Assembly (NCBI RefSeq): GCF_025561445.1
Contig: NZ_CP095096.1
Span: 2,025,822-2,089,821, forward strand
DNA length: 64,000 bases
Direction of reading: 5' to 3'
DNA from: Staphylococcus sp. IVB6181
Lineage (GTDB): Bacteria; Bacillota; Bacilli; Staphylococcales; Staphylococcaceae
In this document: one piece after another, positions 46,711 through 56,465 of the stretch
How positions within the stretch are numbered: the stretch's first letter is position 1
How the letters are laid out: each line of letters opens with the position of its first letter
Position numbers and translations under genes: made by a program
Notes under the pieces: model-generated
Databases searched by the model: none
What the model saw: only the letters and a program-made list of their open reading frames with translations
Told to the model about the DNA's origin: nothing

Positions 46711-46872
46711 AAAATAAAAGAGACCTATGCTAAATATATAGCAAAGGTCTCACTTGAAAACATATCTTTATTATATGCATTCCATTTTACCGGAAGTGTC
46801 AGGCACTTCGTAATGACGACAAAATGTTGAAGCGGACTTAATTCCGACTTCGTAAGTTACTCCCCTCTGACA
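46711..46872 (-). promoter_or_regulatory. yybP-ykoY manganese riboswitch with terminator, upstream of terC
   Basis: On the minus strand the aptamer lies between the P1 arms TGTCAG (46872-46867) and CTGACA (46802-46797). It contains the two hallmark loops of the class, GGGGAGTA just inside the 5' arm and CGTCATTAC before the 3' arm. It is followed by an intrinsic terminator: GAGACCT...AGGTCTC (46751-46720) with a T-run (46719-46711). The terC RBS and ATG come about 140 nt later. In known cases Mn(II) binding favours readthrough, raising an exporter when manganese is high. The rest of 46571-46923 has no ORF. Confidence 0.85.
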
Positions 46873-46923
46873 TGACTGTCATAGGTATTCAATTATTTAA
46901 AACAAGTATACCCTATTACAGTC

Positions 46924-48486
46924 TTACAATAAACTATAAAGTTTAATTTCAGGGAATTTTTCTTCAAACCAGCGTGTCGCAAATTCATTTTCGAATAAGA
47001 ATACTTTTTGTTCATACCGGTCTTGTACCAAAATAGAACGTGCTGTACTCATTTTATCTTGAATCGCATCTTCATTTTCTACCCAACGTGCAATTTTGCG
47101 GCCGACCGGTTCCATAATAACGTCCACATTATATTCATTGTTCATACGGTGCTCGAACACTTCAAATTGCAGCTGTCCGACTGCCCCTAAAATAATCTGG
47201 TTCGTATGCAATGTTTTATAGTATTGAATAGCACCTTCTTGTACCAGCTGCTCAATACCTTTATGGAAATGTTTTTGTTTCATAACGTTTTTCGGCGATA
47301 CTTTCATAAACAGTTCAGGTGTGAACTGCGGTAAATCTTCAAAGCTGTATTTTTGGTTGCCGCCGACTAATGTATCTCCGATTTGATAGTTGCCTGTATC
47401 ATACAAGCCGATAATGTCTCCTGCAACTGCGTGGTTGATCGTTTCTTTATCATCAGCCATAAATGATGTCGAACGTGTAACTTTAGACTTTTTATTCGTA
47501 CGCTGCAATTTAACATCCATACCACGTTCGAATGCCCCGCTGACTATACGCATAAATGCGATTCTGTCACGGTGTTTAGGATCCATGTTGGCTTGGATTT
47601 TAAAGATAAAGCCAGAGAAGTCAGGCGCAAACGGGCTTACTTCTTCTTCGTCTTTCGTTAAACGGCCGTTCGGCATCGGCGCATGATCGACATAAGCGTT
47701 TAAGAAATTCTGTACACCGAAGTTGGCTAATGCTGAACCGAAGAATACAGGTGTTAATTCACCAGCTAAAAGCATGTCATTGTCAAAGTCTTCACCCGCT
47801 TCTTCCACTAACATAAACTCTTCGATTGCTTGTTCGAAAGTACTATCATTCGTAATCGCATGTTCTTCTTCCAATTCATAATCTTCATTAATATGCAATA
47901 AATGTTCTTCATCTCGAAAAGGCTCGATTGTACGATGTTCTCTATCGATAATACCGAAGAAGTTTTGACCCATACCTACAGGCCAGTTCATCGGATAAGT
48001 TTTAATATTCAATGTTTCTTCAATTTCATCTAACAATTCGAAAGGTTCTTTACCCACACGGTCCAATTTATTGATGAAAGTGAAGATAGGAATACCGCGC
48101 ATTTTACATACTTTGAATAATTTAAGTGTTTGCGGTTCGATTCCTTTCGCACAGTCGATAACCATCACTGCACTGTCCACTGCCATTAAAGTACGATACG
48201 TATCTTCTGAGAAGTCTTCGTGCCCAGGTGTATCTAAAATATTAATATTATAATGATCGTAGTTAAATTGCATCACAGAACTTGTGACAGAAATACCACG
48301 TTCTTGTTCTACTTTCATCCAGTCACTCGTTGCGAATTTGCCTGATTTTTTACCTTTTACTGTACCTGCTTCACGAATTGCTCCGCCGAATAACAGTAAT
48401 TTCTCAGTTAATGTTGTTTTCCCGGCATCCGGGTGAGAAATAATCGCAAAGGTTTTTCTGGATTCGATTTCATCCTTTATACTCAT
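46924..48486 (-). CDS. prfC: Peptide chain release factor 3
   Basis: Translational GTPase that recycles RF1/RF2 from the ribosome. 520 aa, the usual length. G1 SHPDAGKT (17-24), G3 DTPGHEDF (85-92) and G4 NKLDR (139-143) are present, with the EF-G-like domains II and III after about residue 290. Start is in an ATGA overlap with the small gene upstream, with GGAG 8 nt before the ATG. Confidence 0.95.
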   Translation of the reverse strand: MSIKDEIESRKTFAIISHPDAGKTTLTEKLLLFGGAIREAGTVKGKKSGKFATSDWMKVEQERGISVTSSVMQFNYDHYNINILDTPGHEDFSEDTYRTLMAVDSAVMVIDCAKGIEPQTLKLFKVCKMRGIPIFTFINKLDRVGKEPFELLDEIEETLNIKTYPMNWPVGMGQNFFGIIDREHRTIEPFRDEEHLLHINEDYELEEEHAITNDSTFEQAIEEFMLVEEAGEDFDNDMLLAGELTPVFFGSALANFGVQNFLNAYVDHAPMPNGRLTKDEEEVSPFAPDFSGFIFKIQANMDPKHRDRIAFMRIVSGAFERGMDVKLQRTNKKSKVTRSTSFMADDKETINHAVAGDIIGLYDTGNYQIGDTLVGGNQKYSFEDLPQFTPELFMKVSPKNVMKQKHFHKGIEQLVQEGAIQYYKTLHTNQIILGAVGQLQFEVFEHRMNNEYNVDVIMEPVGRKIARWVENEDAIQDKMSTARSILVQDRYEQKVFLFENEFATRWFEEKFPEIKLYSLL

Positions 48487-48740
48487 ATGTTGTCTCCTTT
48501 ATCAAAAATAATTAAAGTCAGTTCATGTGCTAAGTGCTCTGCCTCAGCCTCATCCATTAAGTTAAATAAATACATAATCAATTCTTCTTCTACATCTTCT
48601 GCTGACTCCTTCTTATCTAGCTCTGCAGACCAGTTCAGATCCGAAATGGCAATCAGAATTGTCTGCATCGTATCATCTGTATAACAAAAAGCTTGTGCGC
48701 CTTCTATTGCTTGAAGTGTTCTAATCTTCAGAAGGGCCAC
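48483..48740 (-). CDS. Small acidic protein between murE and prfC
   Basis: 85 residues, acidic, probably alpha-beta ([19 protein letters not shown], then a long helix [21 protein letters not shown]). It overlaps murE by 20 nt and prfC by 4 nt, so it is certainly part of a coupled murE-orf-prfC operon. It may belong to the YueH-type family of small Firmicute proteins; I am not sure of that. Function unknown. Confidence 0.75.
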   Translation of the reverse strand: MALLKIRTLQAIEGAQAFCYTDDTMQTILIAISDLNWSAELDKKESAEDVEEELIMYLFNLMDEAEAEHLAHELTLIIFDKGDNI

Positions 48741-50205
48741 CTCCGAATTTCTTGTAGGCTGCTTCTAAACCGATTAAATCATCACGGTGCGGTACTTTAA
48801 CATGTCCCGGCATGATTTGATAAGGTTCGCGGCCTTTAGAAGCTAATACGACTGTGTCGCCTGGTTCTGCGACTTCAATCGCATGGCGGATACCTTCAGC
48901 ACGATCTGTAAATTCTACATAATTATCATGTGTTGCATTTTTTGCAAGTTCAGCCGTCAGCATTTTAGGATCATCATTGGCTGGATTGTCAGGCGTGAAA
49001 ATAACATAGTCTGCTCGGCATGCTTGTTTGCCCATTTCAGGTGTTTTCGTCAAATCACGTTCACCTGCCATACCGATTAAAAAGATTAGTTTTTGTTTCA
49101 CAAAAGGTTTTACTGCGTCGATCAGCTTTTCGATACCGTCAGTTGTGTGTGCATAATCGATAATCAAGTCAATCGGCAATGATGGATCTAATACTTCTAA
49201 ACGTCCTTCTACAGGGTCTAATTGACTGACCACATTAACAATGTCCTGCATAGGCGTACCTTTACTCCACACCGCTGTCATGGCTGCCATAATATTAGAA
49301 ATATTGAATTGTCCTACATAAGGCGATTCAACATGGAAAGTGCCGTCAGGTGTCACAAAATCAAACGTTGCGCCTGTTAACGACTCTTTGATGTGCTCTG
49401 CTTTGAATTGCGCAGGTCTGTGAATACCATACGTAAAGACTTCATAAGGCGTTACACTTTTAAGATATTCTGAGAAATCATCATCTTCATTGACAATCGC
49501 ATATTTTTCTTTGCTTAAATCTTCGCCAAGCTGACTGAATAATAAGGATTTGGCATGACCATAAGCTTCCATTGTACCGTGGAAATCCAAGTGGTCTTGC
49601 GTTAAATTTGAAAAGATTGCGACGTCGAATTCAACACCGCTTAAGCGTCCTAAAGCTAAACCGTGGCTTGAAACCTCTAACGTCATTGCTTCTGCACCCG
49701 CTTCAACCGCTTCATGCACCTTTTTAGTCAATGTCACTGTTTCAGGTGTCGTATTCTCGCCTTTTGTGACAGTTTCATTGATTTGGTAGCCGTTTGTACC
49801 TAAATAAGCACTGCCTTTGCCAAGTTTGCGGTGAATTAAATGAATCATCGTCGCAATAGATGTTTTGCCGTTGGTTCCTGTCACACCATATGTGACTAAT
49901 TGCTCACTCGGATAATGGTACAGCTTATGTACGATTAAACTTGCCACACGTCTTGTATGCGGCACCACCACTTGTGTGACATCTCCTTGCAAGTCTTGTT
50001 TGCGTTCTACCACAATCACTTTGCATCCTTGATTTACGACATCTTGGCAGAATTTATGACTGTCTACTGTATAACCTTTAGATGCTACAAAGATACTGCC
50101 TTCTTTTGCAGTACGAGAATCTGTTGTTACATCATTAATTTCTCTGTCTAAACTGCCAAGCACTTGTTTCGATTTTATCTTTTCGAACAATTCGTTCGCT
50201 TTCAC
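48721..50205 (-). CDS. murE: UDP-MurNAc-tripeptide synthetase, L-lysine adding
   Basis: Adds the third amino acid to the peptidoglycan stem peptide. 494 aa, exactly the S. aureus length. ATP loop VTGTNGKTS (108-116), the carbamylated lysine K219 in GHAKSLLF, and DNPA at 406-409. DNPA in place of DNPR is the mark of L-lysine specificity, so the wall is of the lysine type. Start is GTG, 8 nt after AGGGG. It leads an operon with the small gene and prfC. Confidence 0.95.
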   Translation of the reverse strand: MKANELFEKIKSKQVLGSLDREINDVTTDSRTAKEGSIFVASKGYTVDSHKFCQDVVNQGCKVIVVERKQDLQGDVTQVVVPHTRRVASLIVHKLYHYPSEQLVTYGVTGTNGKTSIATMIHLIHRKLGKGSAYLGTNGYQINETVTKGENTTPETVTLTKKVHEAVEAGAEAMTLEVSSHGLALGRLSGVEFDVAIFSNLTQDHLDFHGTMEAYGHAKSLLFSQLGEDLSKEKYAIVNEDDDFSEYLKSVTPYEVFTYGIHRPAQFKAEHIKESLTGATFDFVTPDGTFHVESPYVGQFNISNIMAAMTAVWSKGTPMQDIVNVVSQLDPVEGRLEVLDPSLPIDLIIDYAHTTDGIEKLIDAVKPFVKQKLIFLIGMAGERDLTKTPEMGKQACRADYVIFTPDNPANDDPKMLTAELAKNATHDNYVEFTDRAEGIRHAIEVAEPGDTVVLASKGREPYQIMPGHVKVPHRDDLIGLEAAYKKFGGGPSED

Positions 50206-50591
50206 ATCGATCGCCCCTTCTTAGTCCAATACTATAATATTATACATTTTTCCTTCAGAAATCTAAATACGAAAACTCATTTTCTATTGTATCGTTTTCT
50301 CATTGATAATTATATCAACAGCACCATTGCAATTTGTTTTTTTCAAGTTTAGCATATCGGGTTTAGGTTATAGAAATAGATAATGCCTAACTTTAAATTT
50401 GCGATAAATGTTAAGATAGTATGAAAATATTTTTATAGTGTGTTAATAAGTGTTATAATTCAGTGATGTTAGCGTCAATACTATTTAATATAAATGCAAC
50501 ATACGTTAAACTGTAGGCAAAGCAGTTGTACTAAAACAATTGCGTTCAAATAGGTAACACTAAATCTACTAACTGGAGGGTGGCTGCTTTC
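50206..50591. promoter_or_regulatory. Divergent region murE / ugtP
   Basis: About 385 bp without ORF. For ugtP an extended -10 (TGTTATAAT, 50451-50459) is visible with a poor -35, leaving a leader of about 125 nt. No riboswitch-like or strong hairpin feature was recognised. The murE promoter could not be placed. Confidence 0.4.
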
Positions 50592-51767
50592 ATGGTTACT
50601 CAAAATAAGAAGATATTGATAATTACAGGTTCTTTCGGGAACGGCCATTTGCAGGTGACCAATAGCGTTGTGAATCAATTAAATGAAATGAATCTCAAGC
50701 ATCTTTCTGTGATTGAGCATGATTTGTTTTTAGAAGCACATCCTATTTTGACTTCCATTTGCAAGAAGTATTATATCAATAGTTTTAAGTATTTCAGAAA
50801 TTCATACAAGCGTTTTTATTATAGCCGCCCACAAGACATTGATAAATGCTTTTACAAATATTACGGTCTGAACAAACTGATTAATTTGTTGATAAAAGAA
50901 AAACCGGATTTGATACTGCTGACATTCCCGACACCGGTCATGTCAGTATTAACCGAACAATTTAATATGAACATTCCGATTGCGACGGTAATGACAGATT
51001 ATCGCTTACATAAAAACTGGGTCACACCCCACTCTTCACGTTACTATGTCGCTACAGAAGATTTGAAGCAAGAATTTAAAACTATCGGCGTACCACAAGA
51101 TATTATAAAAGTTACAGGCATTCCTATTTCAGAACAATTTGATGAAGATATTGATAAAGCAGCTTGGATGCGTAAAAATCATTTAGATCCTAACCGTCCG
51201 ACTATATTAATGTCTGCAGGTGCTTTTGGTGTATCTAAAGGATTTGAAGCAATGATTTCAGATATTTTAGAACGCTCGCCTGAAACGCAAGTTGTCATGG
51301 TTTGCGGCAAAAACAAAGAATTAAGACGCAGCTTGAAATATCAATTCAAGACGAACAAAAATGTTTTAATCTTAGGTTACACACATCATATGAACGAATG
51401 GATGGCTTCTGCTGACTTAATGGTAACCAAACCAGGCGGTATCACAATTTCAGAAGCTTTAGCACGCAGAGTTCCTATGATTTTCTTAGACCCTGCACCT
51501 GGCCAAGAACTTGAAAATGCCTATTACTTTGAAGCTAAAGGTATGGGTAAAGTGGCTGATACGACAGAAGAAGCCATTGCTTTGATTACTTCACTGACAC
51601 AAGATGAAACAGCGTTAAAAGCGATGTCAGCACGTATGCAAGAATTGAAAGTCAAGTACCCTACCTATAAATTATGCCGAGACCTTTTACATCTATTAGA
51701 TGAATCTTCACAAGCTGAAGAAATTTATGGAAAGGTACCATTATATGCAAAGCTCTTCCTCAAGTAA
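50592..51767 (+). CDS. ugtP: Processive diacylglycerol beta-glucosyltransferase
   Basis: Makes diglucosyl-diacylglycerol, the membrane anchor of lipoteichoic acid, from diacylglycerol and UDP-glucose. 391 residues from the ATG at 50592, the same length as S. aureus UgtP/YpfP; AGGGTGG lies 8 nt before it. N-terminal MGDG-synthase-type motif [12 protein letters not shown], and the UDP-glucose site region [14 protein letters not shown] with a later PGQELENA. Followed by ltaA, which it overlaps by 23 nt. Confidence 0.95.
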   Translation: MVTQNKKILIITGSFGNGHLQVTNSVVNQLNEMNLKHLSVIEHDLFLEAHPILTSICKKYYINSFKYFRNSYKRFYYSRPQDIDKCFYKYYGLNKLINLLIKEKPDLILLTFPTPVMSVLTEQFNMNIPIATVMTDYRLHKNWVTPHSSRYYVATEDLKQEFKTIGVPQDIIKVTGIPISEQFDEDIDKAAWMRKNHLDPNRPTILMSAGAFGVSKGFEAMISDILERSPETQVVMVCGKNKELRRSLKYQFKTNKNVLILGYTHHMNEWMASADLMVTKPGGITISEALARRVPMIFLDPAPGQELENAYYFEAKGMGKVADTTEEAIALITSLTQDETALKAMSARMQELKVKYPTYKLCRDLLHLLDESSQAEEIYGKVPLYAKLFLK

Positions 51768-52944
51768 ATCCAACAATAACTATAAACGTAATTTCATAAT
51801 TATGTTGTTTATCTTATTCTTTATGGAATTTGCACGCGGTATGTTTGTACTCGGCTACTTGCCTTTCTTGCCTACGGTATCCTCCGTAGCAGTCGGTGTA
51901 ACGTCTGCGGCAGTTTCAATTCATTATATTTCTGATGCGGCAACGAACTTTGTTGTCGGTTTCTTATTGAAACGTTTTGGAGCGAAGCCGGTCTTAACAC
52001 TCGGCTTCTTGCTTGCTTTCGGCAGTTTATTCTTAGTCATTTGGTTCCCATATAATCCTATCGTCTTGATTTTAAGTGCAATCTTATTAGGGGTTGCTTC
52101 AAGTCCGATTTGGGTCATTATGCTCTCTAGTGTCAGAGACGAATCACGCGGTAAACAAATGGGCCATGTCTATTTCTCATGGCTCTTTGGTTTACTTGCA
52201 GGGATGATCGGCATGCTGCTGATTGTGAAAGTCCATCCGACGCATTTCACATTCTTAATGGCACTTGTAGTGTTATTTGCATGGATACTTTACTACTTCG
52301 TAAAAATCCGTTTAACCAACTATAAAACACGCCGTCTAAAAGAACAGCTTGCACAAATTAAACGTGTAGCTCATTCCAACGGTGTACTCTTCCCGGGTAT
52401 TATCTTGCAAGGTGCATCTATCAGTGCATTGGTCCCTATTTTGCCGACTTATGCAACAAAAGTAGTTAAAGTCAGCATGGTAGAATATACCGCTGCTTTA
52501 ATTATCGGCGGTGTCGGTTGTGCCATTTCAATGCTGTTCTTATCTAAAATCATCGACCATCATGGCAGAAAATTCATGTACAGTGCAATCTTTACCGGCT
52601 TTATCCTGTACACACTTGCGATATTCAGCTTATCTATCATTACACAAATTTATATCGTATGGGGTGTAGCACTGTTCATCGGTTTAATGTATGGTTTCTT
52701 GCTGCCTGCTTGGAACACCTTTATGAGCAAGTTCATTAAGAAAGATGAACAAGAAGAAACATGGGGTGTTTTCAACAGCATCCAAGGTGTCGGTGCAATG
52801 ATCGGACCATTAATCGGCGGTATGTTATACCAATTCACCAACAATTTGAATATGACTTTCTATTTCTCAGGCGGTGTCTTTGTTTTCCTAGCTGTATTCT
52901 ACGGAATTTACTTCTTGCGAATTTCAAAACGAGAACAAACATAA
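51745..52944 (+). CDS. ltaA: Glycolipid flippase LtaA
   Basis: MFS-fold protein that moves the anchor glycolipid to the outer leaflet for lipoteichoic-acid assembly. 399 aa with twelve helices from the ATG at 51745 (MQSSSSS); the frame is open from 51700 but with no RBS there. N-terminal helix [19 protein letters not shown] matches LtaA. It overlaps ugtP by 23 nt, so expression is coupled. It is the last conserved gene before the arsenic island. Confidence 0.94.
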   Translation: MQSSSSSKSNNNYKRNFIIMLFILFFMEFARGMFVLGYLPFLPTVSSVAVGVTSAAVSIHYISDAATNFVVGFLLKRFGAKPVLTLGFLLAFGSLFLVIWFPYNPIVLILSAILLGVASSPIWVIMLSSVRDESRGKQMGHVYFSWLFGLLAGMIGMLLIVKVHPTHFTFLMALVVLFAWILYYFVKIRLTNYKTRRLKEQLAQIKRVAHSNGVLFPGIILQGASISALVPILPTYATKVVKVSMVEYTAALIIGGVGCAISMLFLSKIIDHHGRKFMYSAIFTGFILYTLAIFSLSIITQIYIVWGVALFIGLMYGFLLPAWNTFMSKFIKKDEQEETWGVFNSIQGVGAMIGPLIGGMLYQFTNNLNMTFYFSGGVFVFLAVFYGIYFLRISKREQT

Positions 52945-52965
52945 TCATAACGCATACAATAAATT

Positions 52966-53008
52966 AGGCAACCTATTCAATCAGAGCATTGGATAGCTTG
53001 CCTTTTTT
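52966..53008 (+). terminator. Terminator of ugtP-ltaA
   Basis: AGGCAACCTAT (52966-52976) pairs with ATAGCTTGCCT (52993-53003) with one mismatch, followed by six T. Confidence 0.8.
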
Positions 53009-53017
53009 AATTTCTAT

Positions 53018-53335
53018 TTATAAATGCGTTGCTTTTAACAGTTGAATAATCGCATTCGATGGCATCCCCATGTGTGTCAAAATGAATGCTTTCAATAATT
53101 GTACAACGTATTCAACAATATGATCATCCGTATCTTGTTCATAGACGGGCTTTTGTTGACTAGGAAAATAATGCGAGTGATAGTTTCTATAATTTTTTAG
53201 GTCCTTATTTAATGAGGTATGATAATTGACGCAATTCCTTAAATAGTTTTGTAAGGGTTCATCTAATCTATAAAGCAGCTCTTTGTATCTTTGAACTAAA
53301 GTGGTACCCTTTTTACTTGTAAATCTGCGATGCAT
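53018..53335 (-). CDS. Hypothetical protein at the left edge of the ars island
   Basis: 105 residues, basic N-terminus, no recognised family. Mostly helical by eye, with an aromatic/histidine cluster (YHSHYFPSQQ) and a hydrophobic C-terminal helix. The ATG at 53335 lacks a usable RBS (AAGAGGG touches the ATG), and the frame runs on without a start codon into the resolvase remnant. It may be a gene whose original 5' end was replaced when the island inserted, or may not be expressed. Confidence 0.4.
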   Translation of the reverse strand: MHRRFTSKKGTTLVQRYKELLYRLDEPLQNYLRNCVNYHTSLNKDLKNYRNYHSHYFPSQQKPVYEQDTDDHIVEYVVQLLKAFILTHMGMPSNAIIQLLKATHL

Positions 53336-53343
53336 CCCTCTTG

Positions 53344-53705
53344 TTATGAAATCATTGCTAAAATTTGAATAATTAAATCTTTCATAAATTTATCTAGTAG
53401 TGGATTTCGAATCTCTTCATTCATCATAGGTAAACTCGTTATCATTAATTGAACTTCTTTATCTTTTAAGTAATTAACTGTTTGAATTATTTCAGCATAA
53501 TTTCGTCCTAGTCTATCAATAGATTCAACAATTAAGCTCCCTTTCTTAAAAAATTTAATACTTCTTGAAAAACAGGTCTGTTTTCTATAGATTTACCTGA
53601 TTGTTTTTCTGTGAAAATTTTTTCAGCACCAAAAGATTGCAAATGTCCAATTTGTCTATCTAAATTTTGGTCAATGGTCGAAACTCTTGCATAACCAACT
53701 ATCAT
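53344..53705 (-). pseudogene. Tn552/Bin-type serine resolvase remnant
   Basis: The 5' part (from the ATG at 53705) reads [13 protein letters not shown] and [12 protein letters not shown], the catalytic-serine domain of a serine resolvase. It stops at 53532. About 53538 the frame shifts by one base, and the rest ([14 protein letters not shown], then [10 protein letters not shown]) continues the family pattern to a stop at 53344. The C-terminal DNA-binding part is missing. With the transposase remnant on the other side it marks the island as transposon-derived. Confidence 0.85.
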
Positions 53706-53751
53706 TTTTAACACCCTTTCTCATACACCCTAAATAACATAAATTAGTAAC

Positions 53752-53807
53752 TTGCAAAAGTTGCATTAATAAGTTATAGTTAATACATCGAAAAAAGTTG
53801 ATGTATT
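53752..53807 (+). promoter_or_regulatory. Promoter and ArsR-type operator 1
   Basis: TTGCAA (53752-53757), 17-bp spacer, TATAGT (53775-53780), followed at the start site by the perfect inverted repeat AATACATC-N10-GATGTATT (53782-53807), whose core fits the ATCAA-N6-TTGAT type sites further on (ATCGA-N6-TTGAT). It would control the 66-aa gene and arsR. Confidence 0.7.
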
Positions 53808-53838
53808 GTTTTAGTATTTTATAAAGGAGTTCGATTTT

Positions 53839-54039
53839 ATGAGAATAAATCATGCAGGTACCCTATCTGTTGATTATTTTGTTAGTTACTTAAATCTAAT
53901 TATGATATCAAGAGAAGTTTCTTTAAAAGAAGCTATTTCATATATGAAAAATGAGTTTTTTAAAGGAGAATCTGACATGTATGGTAAAATAACAGAATCT
54001 CATTTTAATAAAGCAATACAAGAACTCAAACAAAAATAG
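53839..54039 (+). CDS. Unknown 66-aa protein, first gene of the ars island
   Basis: 66 residues, no family recognised, no cysteine, no membrane helix. The sequence has an N-terminal hydrophobic-aromatic helix (VDYFVSYLNLIM) and charged helices afterwards (LKEAISYMKNEFF, FNKAIQELKQK). RBS AAGGAG at good spacing. It stands directly behind operator 1 and 32 bp before arsR, so it is probably arsenic-regulated. Confidence 0.6.
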   Translation: MRINHAGTLSVDYFVSYLNLIMISREVSLKEAISYMKNEFFKGESDMYGKITESHFNKAIQELKQK

Positions 54040-54071
54040 AAATATCTATATATAAGAGAGGTGATTATTCA

Positions 54072-54392
54072 ATGGAAGTCATTAAGTCCAGTCCTAATAG
54101 AACTGAGGAAGAACAATTAGACTTTTATGAACAAATGTTTAATGCGCTCGCTGATAAAATCAGGCTTAAAATTCTACATTCAATACGCCAAAGCGATTCA
54201 AAATCTTTATGTGTTTGTGATTTAGAAGAATTATTAGCGTTAAAACAATCTAAACTTTCCTATCATTTAAAAAAATTAGTAGATGCAAATATTCTTATTC
54301 CTGAAAAACATGGCACATGGAATTATTATAAAATTAATGAGCAACAAATACAGGTGGTTTTAAATGAAGATACTTGCTGTAAGATACTTTAA
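54072..54392 (+). CDS. arsR: ArsR-family metalloregulator
   Basis: 106-residue SmtB/ArsR repressor. The metal site LCVCDLEELL has C47 and C49 in the DNA-recognition region, as in classical ArsR, and the C-terminus adds a vicinal pair C102-C103 (DTCCKIL), which could serve as further ligands for trivalent arsenic or methylarsenicals. The winged helix is KQSKLSYHLKKLVDANIL. It should release operators 1-3 on binding arsenic. RBS GAGAGGTG. A terminator overlaps its stop codon. Confidence 0.9.
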   Translation: MEVIKSSPNRTEEEQLDFYEQMFNALADKIRLKILHSIRQSDSKSLCVCDLEELLALKQSKLSYHLKKLVDANILIPEKHGTWNYYKINEQQIQVVLNEDTCCKIL

Positions 54393-54405
54393 GTATCTTC
54401 TTTTT
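54366..54405 (+). terminator. Terminator after arsR
   Basis: GAAGATACTT (54366-54375) pairs with AAGTATCTTC (54391-54400), followed by five T. The stem starts inside the end of arsR, so arsP needs its own promoter. Confidence 0.75.
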
Positions 54406-54416
54406 AACATAGAATA

Positions 54417-54455
54417 AATCAACTTTTTTTGATTAATACATCAAGAAAAGTTGAT
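54417..54455 (+). promoter_or_regulatory. Tandem ArsR operators 2 and 3 upstream of arsP
   Basis: Two perfect ATCAA-N6-TTGAT palindromes: 54418-54433 and 54440-54455, centres 22 bp apart (two helical turns). This is the classic SmtB/ArsR operator form. A weak promoter (TTGATT, then TTAAAT) would overlap them. Confidence 0.75.
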
Positions 54456-54481
54456 TAAATAAATTCGGAGGCGTTATACTA

Positions 54482-55366
54482 ATGGTAGATTCAATTATGG
54501 AATTCATAAAAACATTTCTGATGTTATTTTTTGAATTATTATTACTATTTATAGTAGTGAGTTTTATAGTAAGTCTGATTCAACAAGTTGTTTCAGAAGA
54601 AAAAATTAAAAAGCTTTTGAGCAAACCTAATAAAGCCGTCAATTATATATTTGGTATGATAATTGGTGCTGTTACACCATTTTGCTCTTGTTCAACTATT
54701 CCAATACTTGCAGGTCTATTAAATTCCAAAGTTCCTTTTGGTCCAGCAATGAGTTTCTTAATTGCTTCACCGTTAATGAATCCATTAAAGATATTTATGT
54801 TATGGGCATTATTAGGGTGGAAAGTAGCTGTTGTTTATTTTGCAGTACTAGCAATTTTCAGTATTTTAACAGGCTTAGTATTTTCAAAAATAAATTTAGC
54901 TGAAAGTTATAAAGGGGTCAATGTTAAAGGTGATGGATTTTTTGCTAATAAATCAGGATCTCGTTTTAAACAAGCATTAAACGATGCGTGGGCATTTTTA
55001 TACCCAATGTTACCTTATCTACTTATTGGTGTATTTATTGGTGCCTTTATATACGGATTCATACCTGAAGAATTTATAACTAAGTATGCAAGTGGTACTG
55101 GTTTTATATCGGTCTTTATTGCTTCTGTTATAGGTGTCCCTATGTATATCAGACCAGAAACAATGTTACCTATAGCCGAAGCATTAGTATCAAAAGGTAT
55201 GTCGCTAGGAACAGTAGTTGCATTAATAATTGGTGGTGCTGGCGCGAGTATTCCAGAGGTCGTATTGCTATCTAAGTTATTCAAGAAAAAATTTGTAATA
55301 TCATTCGTTATCGCAATTTTAGTTGTAGCCATTGCTACAGGACTAATTGTTAATATGATTATTTAA
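54482..55366 (+). CDS. arsP: ArsP-type permease (organoarsenical efflux)
   Basis: 294-residue membrane protein of the permease family that includes ArsP, with eight or more helices and the signature TPFCSCSTIPILAGL with its two cysteines. ArsP proteins expel trivalent organoarsenicals such as methylarsenite. A charged cytoplasmic loop with lysines lies near 140-160. It is followed after 19 bp by arsM, which would make exactly such substrates. RBS GGAGG, 10 nt before the ATG. Confidence 0.87.
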   Translation: MVDSIMEFIKTFLMLFFELLLLFIVVSFIVSLIQQVVSEEKIKKLLSKPNKAVNYIFGMIIGAVTPFCSCSTIPILAGLLNSKVPFGPAMSFLIASPLMNPLKIFMLWALLGWKVAVVYFAVLAIFSILTGLVFSKINLAESYKGVNVKGDGFFANKSGSRFKQALNDAWAFLYPMLPYLLIGVFIGAFIYGFIPEEFITKYASGTGFISVFIASVIGVPMYIRPETMLPIAEALVSKGMSLGTVVALIIGGAGASIPEVVLLSKLFKKKFVISFVIAILVVAIATGLIVNMII

Positions 55367-55385
55367 ATTTAAGGGGGATAAATTA

Positions 55386-56441
55386 ATGAATCAAGAAACG
55401 TCAGTAATTAGCAGATATGGAAATGCTGCAAAAAATCATGAAGAAAACCTATGTTGTCCAGTAGAGTATGATACAAAATATTTGAAAATAATACCAGATG
55501 AAATCATAGAAAAAGATTATGGTTGTGGTGATCCCTTAGGCAAGATTAAAGAAGGTGATACTGTTTTAGATTTGGGATCTGGCGGAGGAAAAGTTCCTTA
55601 TATAGTTTCTCAAATTGTTGGTGAAACAGGTGAAGTTATTGGAGTAGATATGAATGATGATATGTTACACCTTGCTAAAAAATATCAGAATCAAATGATT
55701 GAAAGAATAGGTTACGACAATGTTAGTTTTTATAAAGGTAAGATACAAAATTTAAAATTAAACTTAGAAGTACTAGATAGTTATTTACAAGAACACCCTG
55801 CTAGCGATTTAGATACTTATCAATCTATCAATCAATATATTGCTTACTTAGAAAATGAAATGACTATGATAAAAGATAATAGCATAGATGTGGTTATATC
55901 TAATTGTGTTCTAAACTTAGTTTCAACAGAAGAAAAAGAGTCTCTTTTCAAAGAAATTTATCGTGTTTTAAAAGATGGTGGTAAGGCTGTTATTTCAGAT
56001 ATCGTTTCTAATATGGAAGTGCCAGAGAAATTGAGGCAAGATAAAGACTTGTGGAGTGGTTGTTATTCAGGTGCTATTGAAGAAAAGTCTTTTGTTGAAG
56101 CTTTCGAAAATGTTGGCTTTTATGGTGTGGAAATAGATAAACGTGAAAGTACATGGACTACTATAGAAGATATTGATTTTAGAAGTATGACGGTTATAGC
56201 TAATAAAGGTAAAGAAGGTCCTTGTATTGATAAAGGACAATCAGTAATATATAAAGGGCCATTTAAACATATTGAAGATGATGATAATCATATATTTGAG
56301 CGTGGAGAAAGAACTTTTGTATGTGAAAAAACATTTAATATATTACAACAAAATCCATATAAAGATGTGTTTGAATTTATCAATGAAAATGAAGAAGCTA
56401 TTGATATAGAAGAATGCTGTGACACATCATGTGGTTGCTAA
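55386..56441 (+). CDS. arsM: Arsenite S-adenosylmethionine methyltransferase
   Basis: 351-residue SAM-dependent enzyme that methylates As(III). SAM loop VLDLGSGGGKVPY (60-72). The three conserved arsenic-binding cysteines are C47 (DYGCGDP), C174 (SNCVLNL) and C226 (WSGCYSGA), and an N-terminal CCP (23-25) is typical of this branch. The C-terminal extension (after about 260) and the tail ECCDTSCGC with five cysteines add possible metal ligands. This long-tailed type resembles ArsM proteins from arsenosugar clusters, but no radical-SAM partner is here. RBS AAGGGGGA. Confidence 0.9.
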   Translation: MNQETSVISRYGNAAKNHEENLCCPVEYDTKYLKIIPDEIIEKDYGCGDPLGKIKEGDTVLDLGSGGGKVPYIVSQIVGETGEVIGVDMNDDMLHLAKKYQNQMIERIGYDNVSFYKGKIQNLKLNLEVLDSYLQEHPASDLDTYQSINQYIAYLENEMTMIKDNSIDVVISNCVLNLVSTEEKESLFKEIYRVLKDGGKAVISDIVSNMEVPEKLRQDKDLWSGCYSGAIEEKSFVEAFENVGFYGVEIDKRESTWTTIEDIDFRSMTVIANKGKEGPCIDKGQSVIYKGPFKHIEDDDNHIFERGERTFVCEKTFNILQQNPYKDVFEFINENEEAIDIEECCDTSCGC

Positions 56442-56465
56442 AAAATAATTAAAGGAGGTGTTAAA

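Noticed and set aside
53532..53714. Programmed frameshift in the resolvase
   Set aside because: No slippery heptamer is at the break, the C-terminal part is missing, and the neighbour transposase is also decayed, so plain decay fits.
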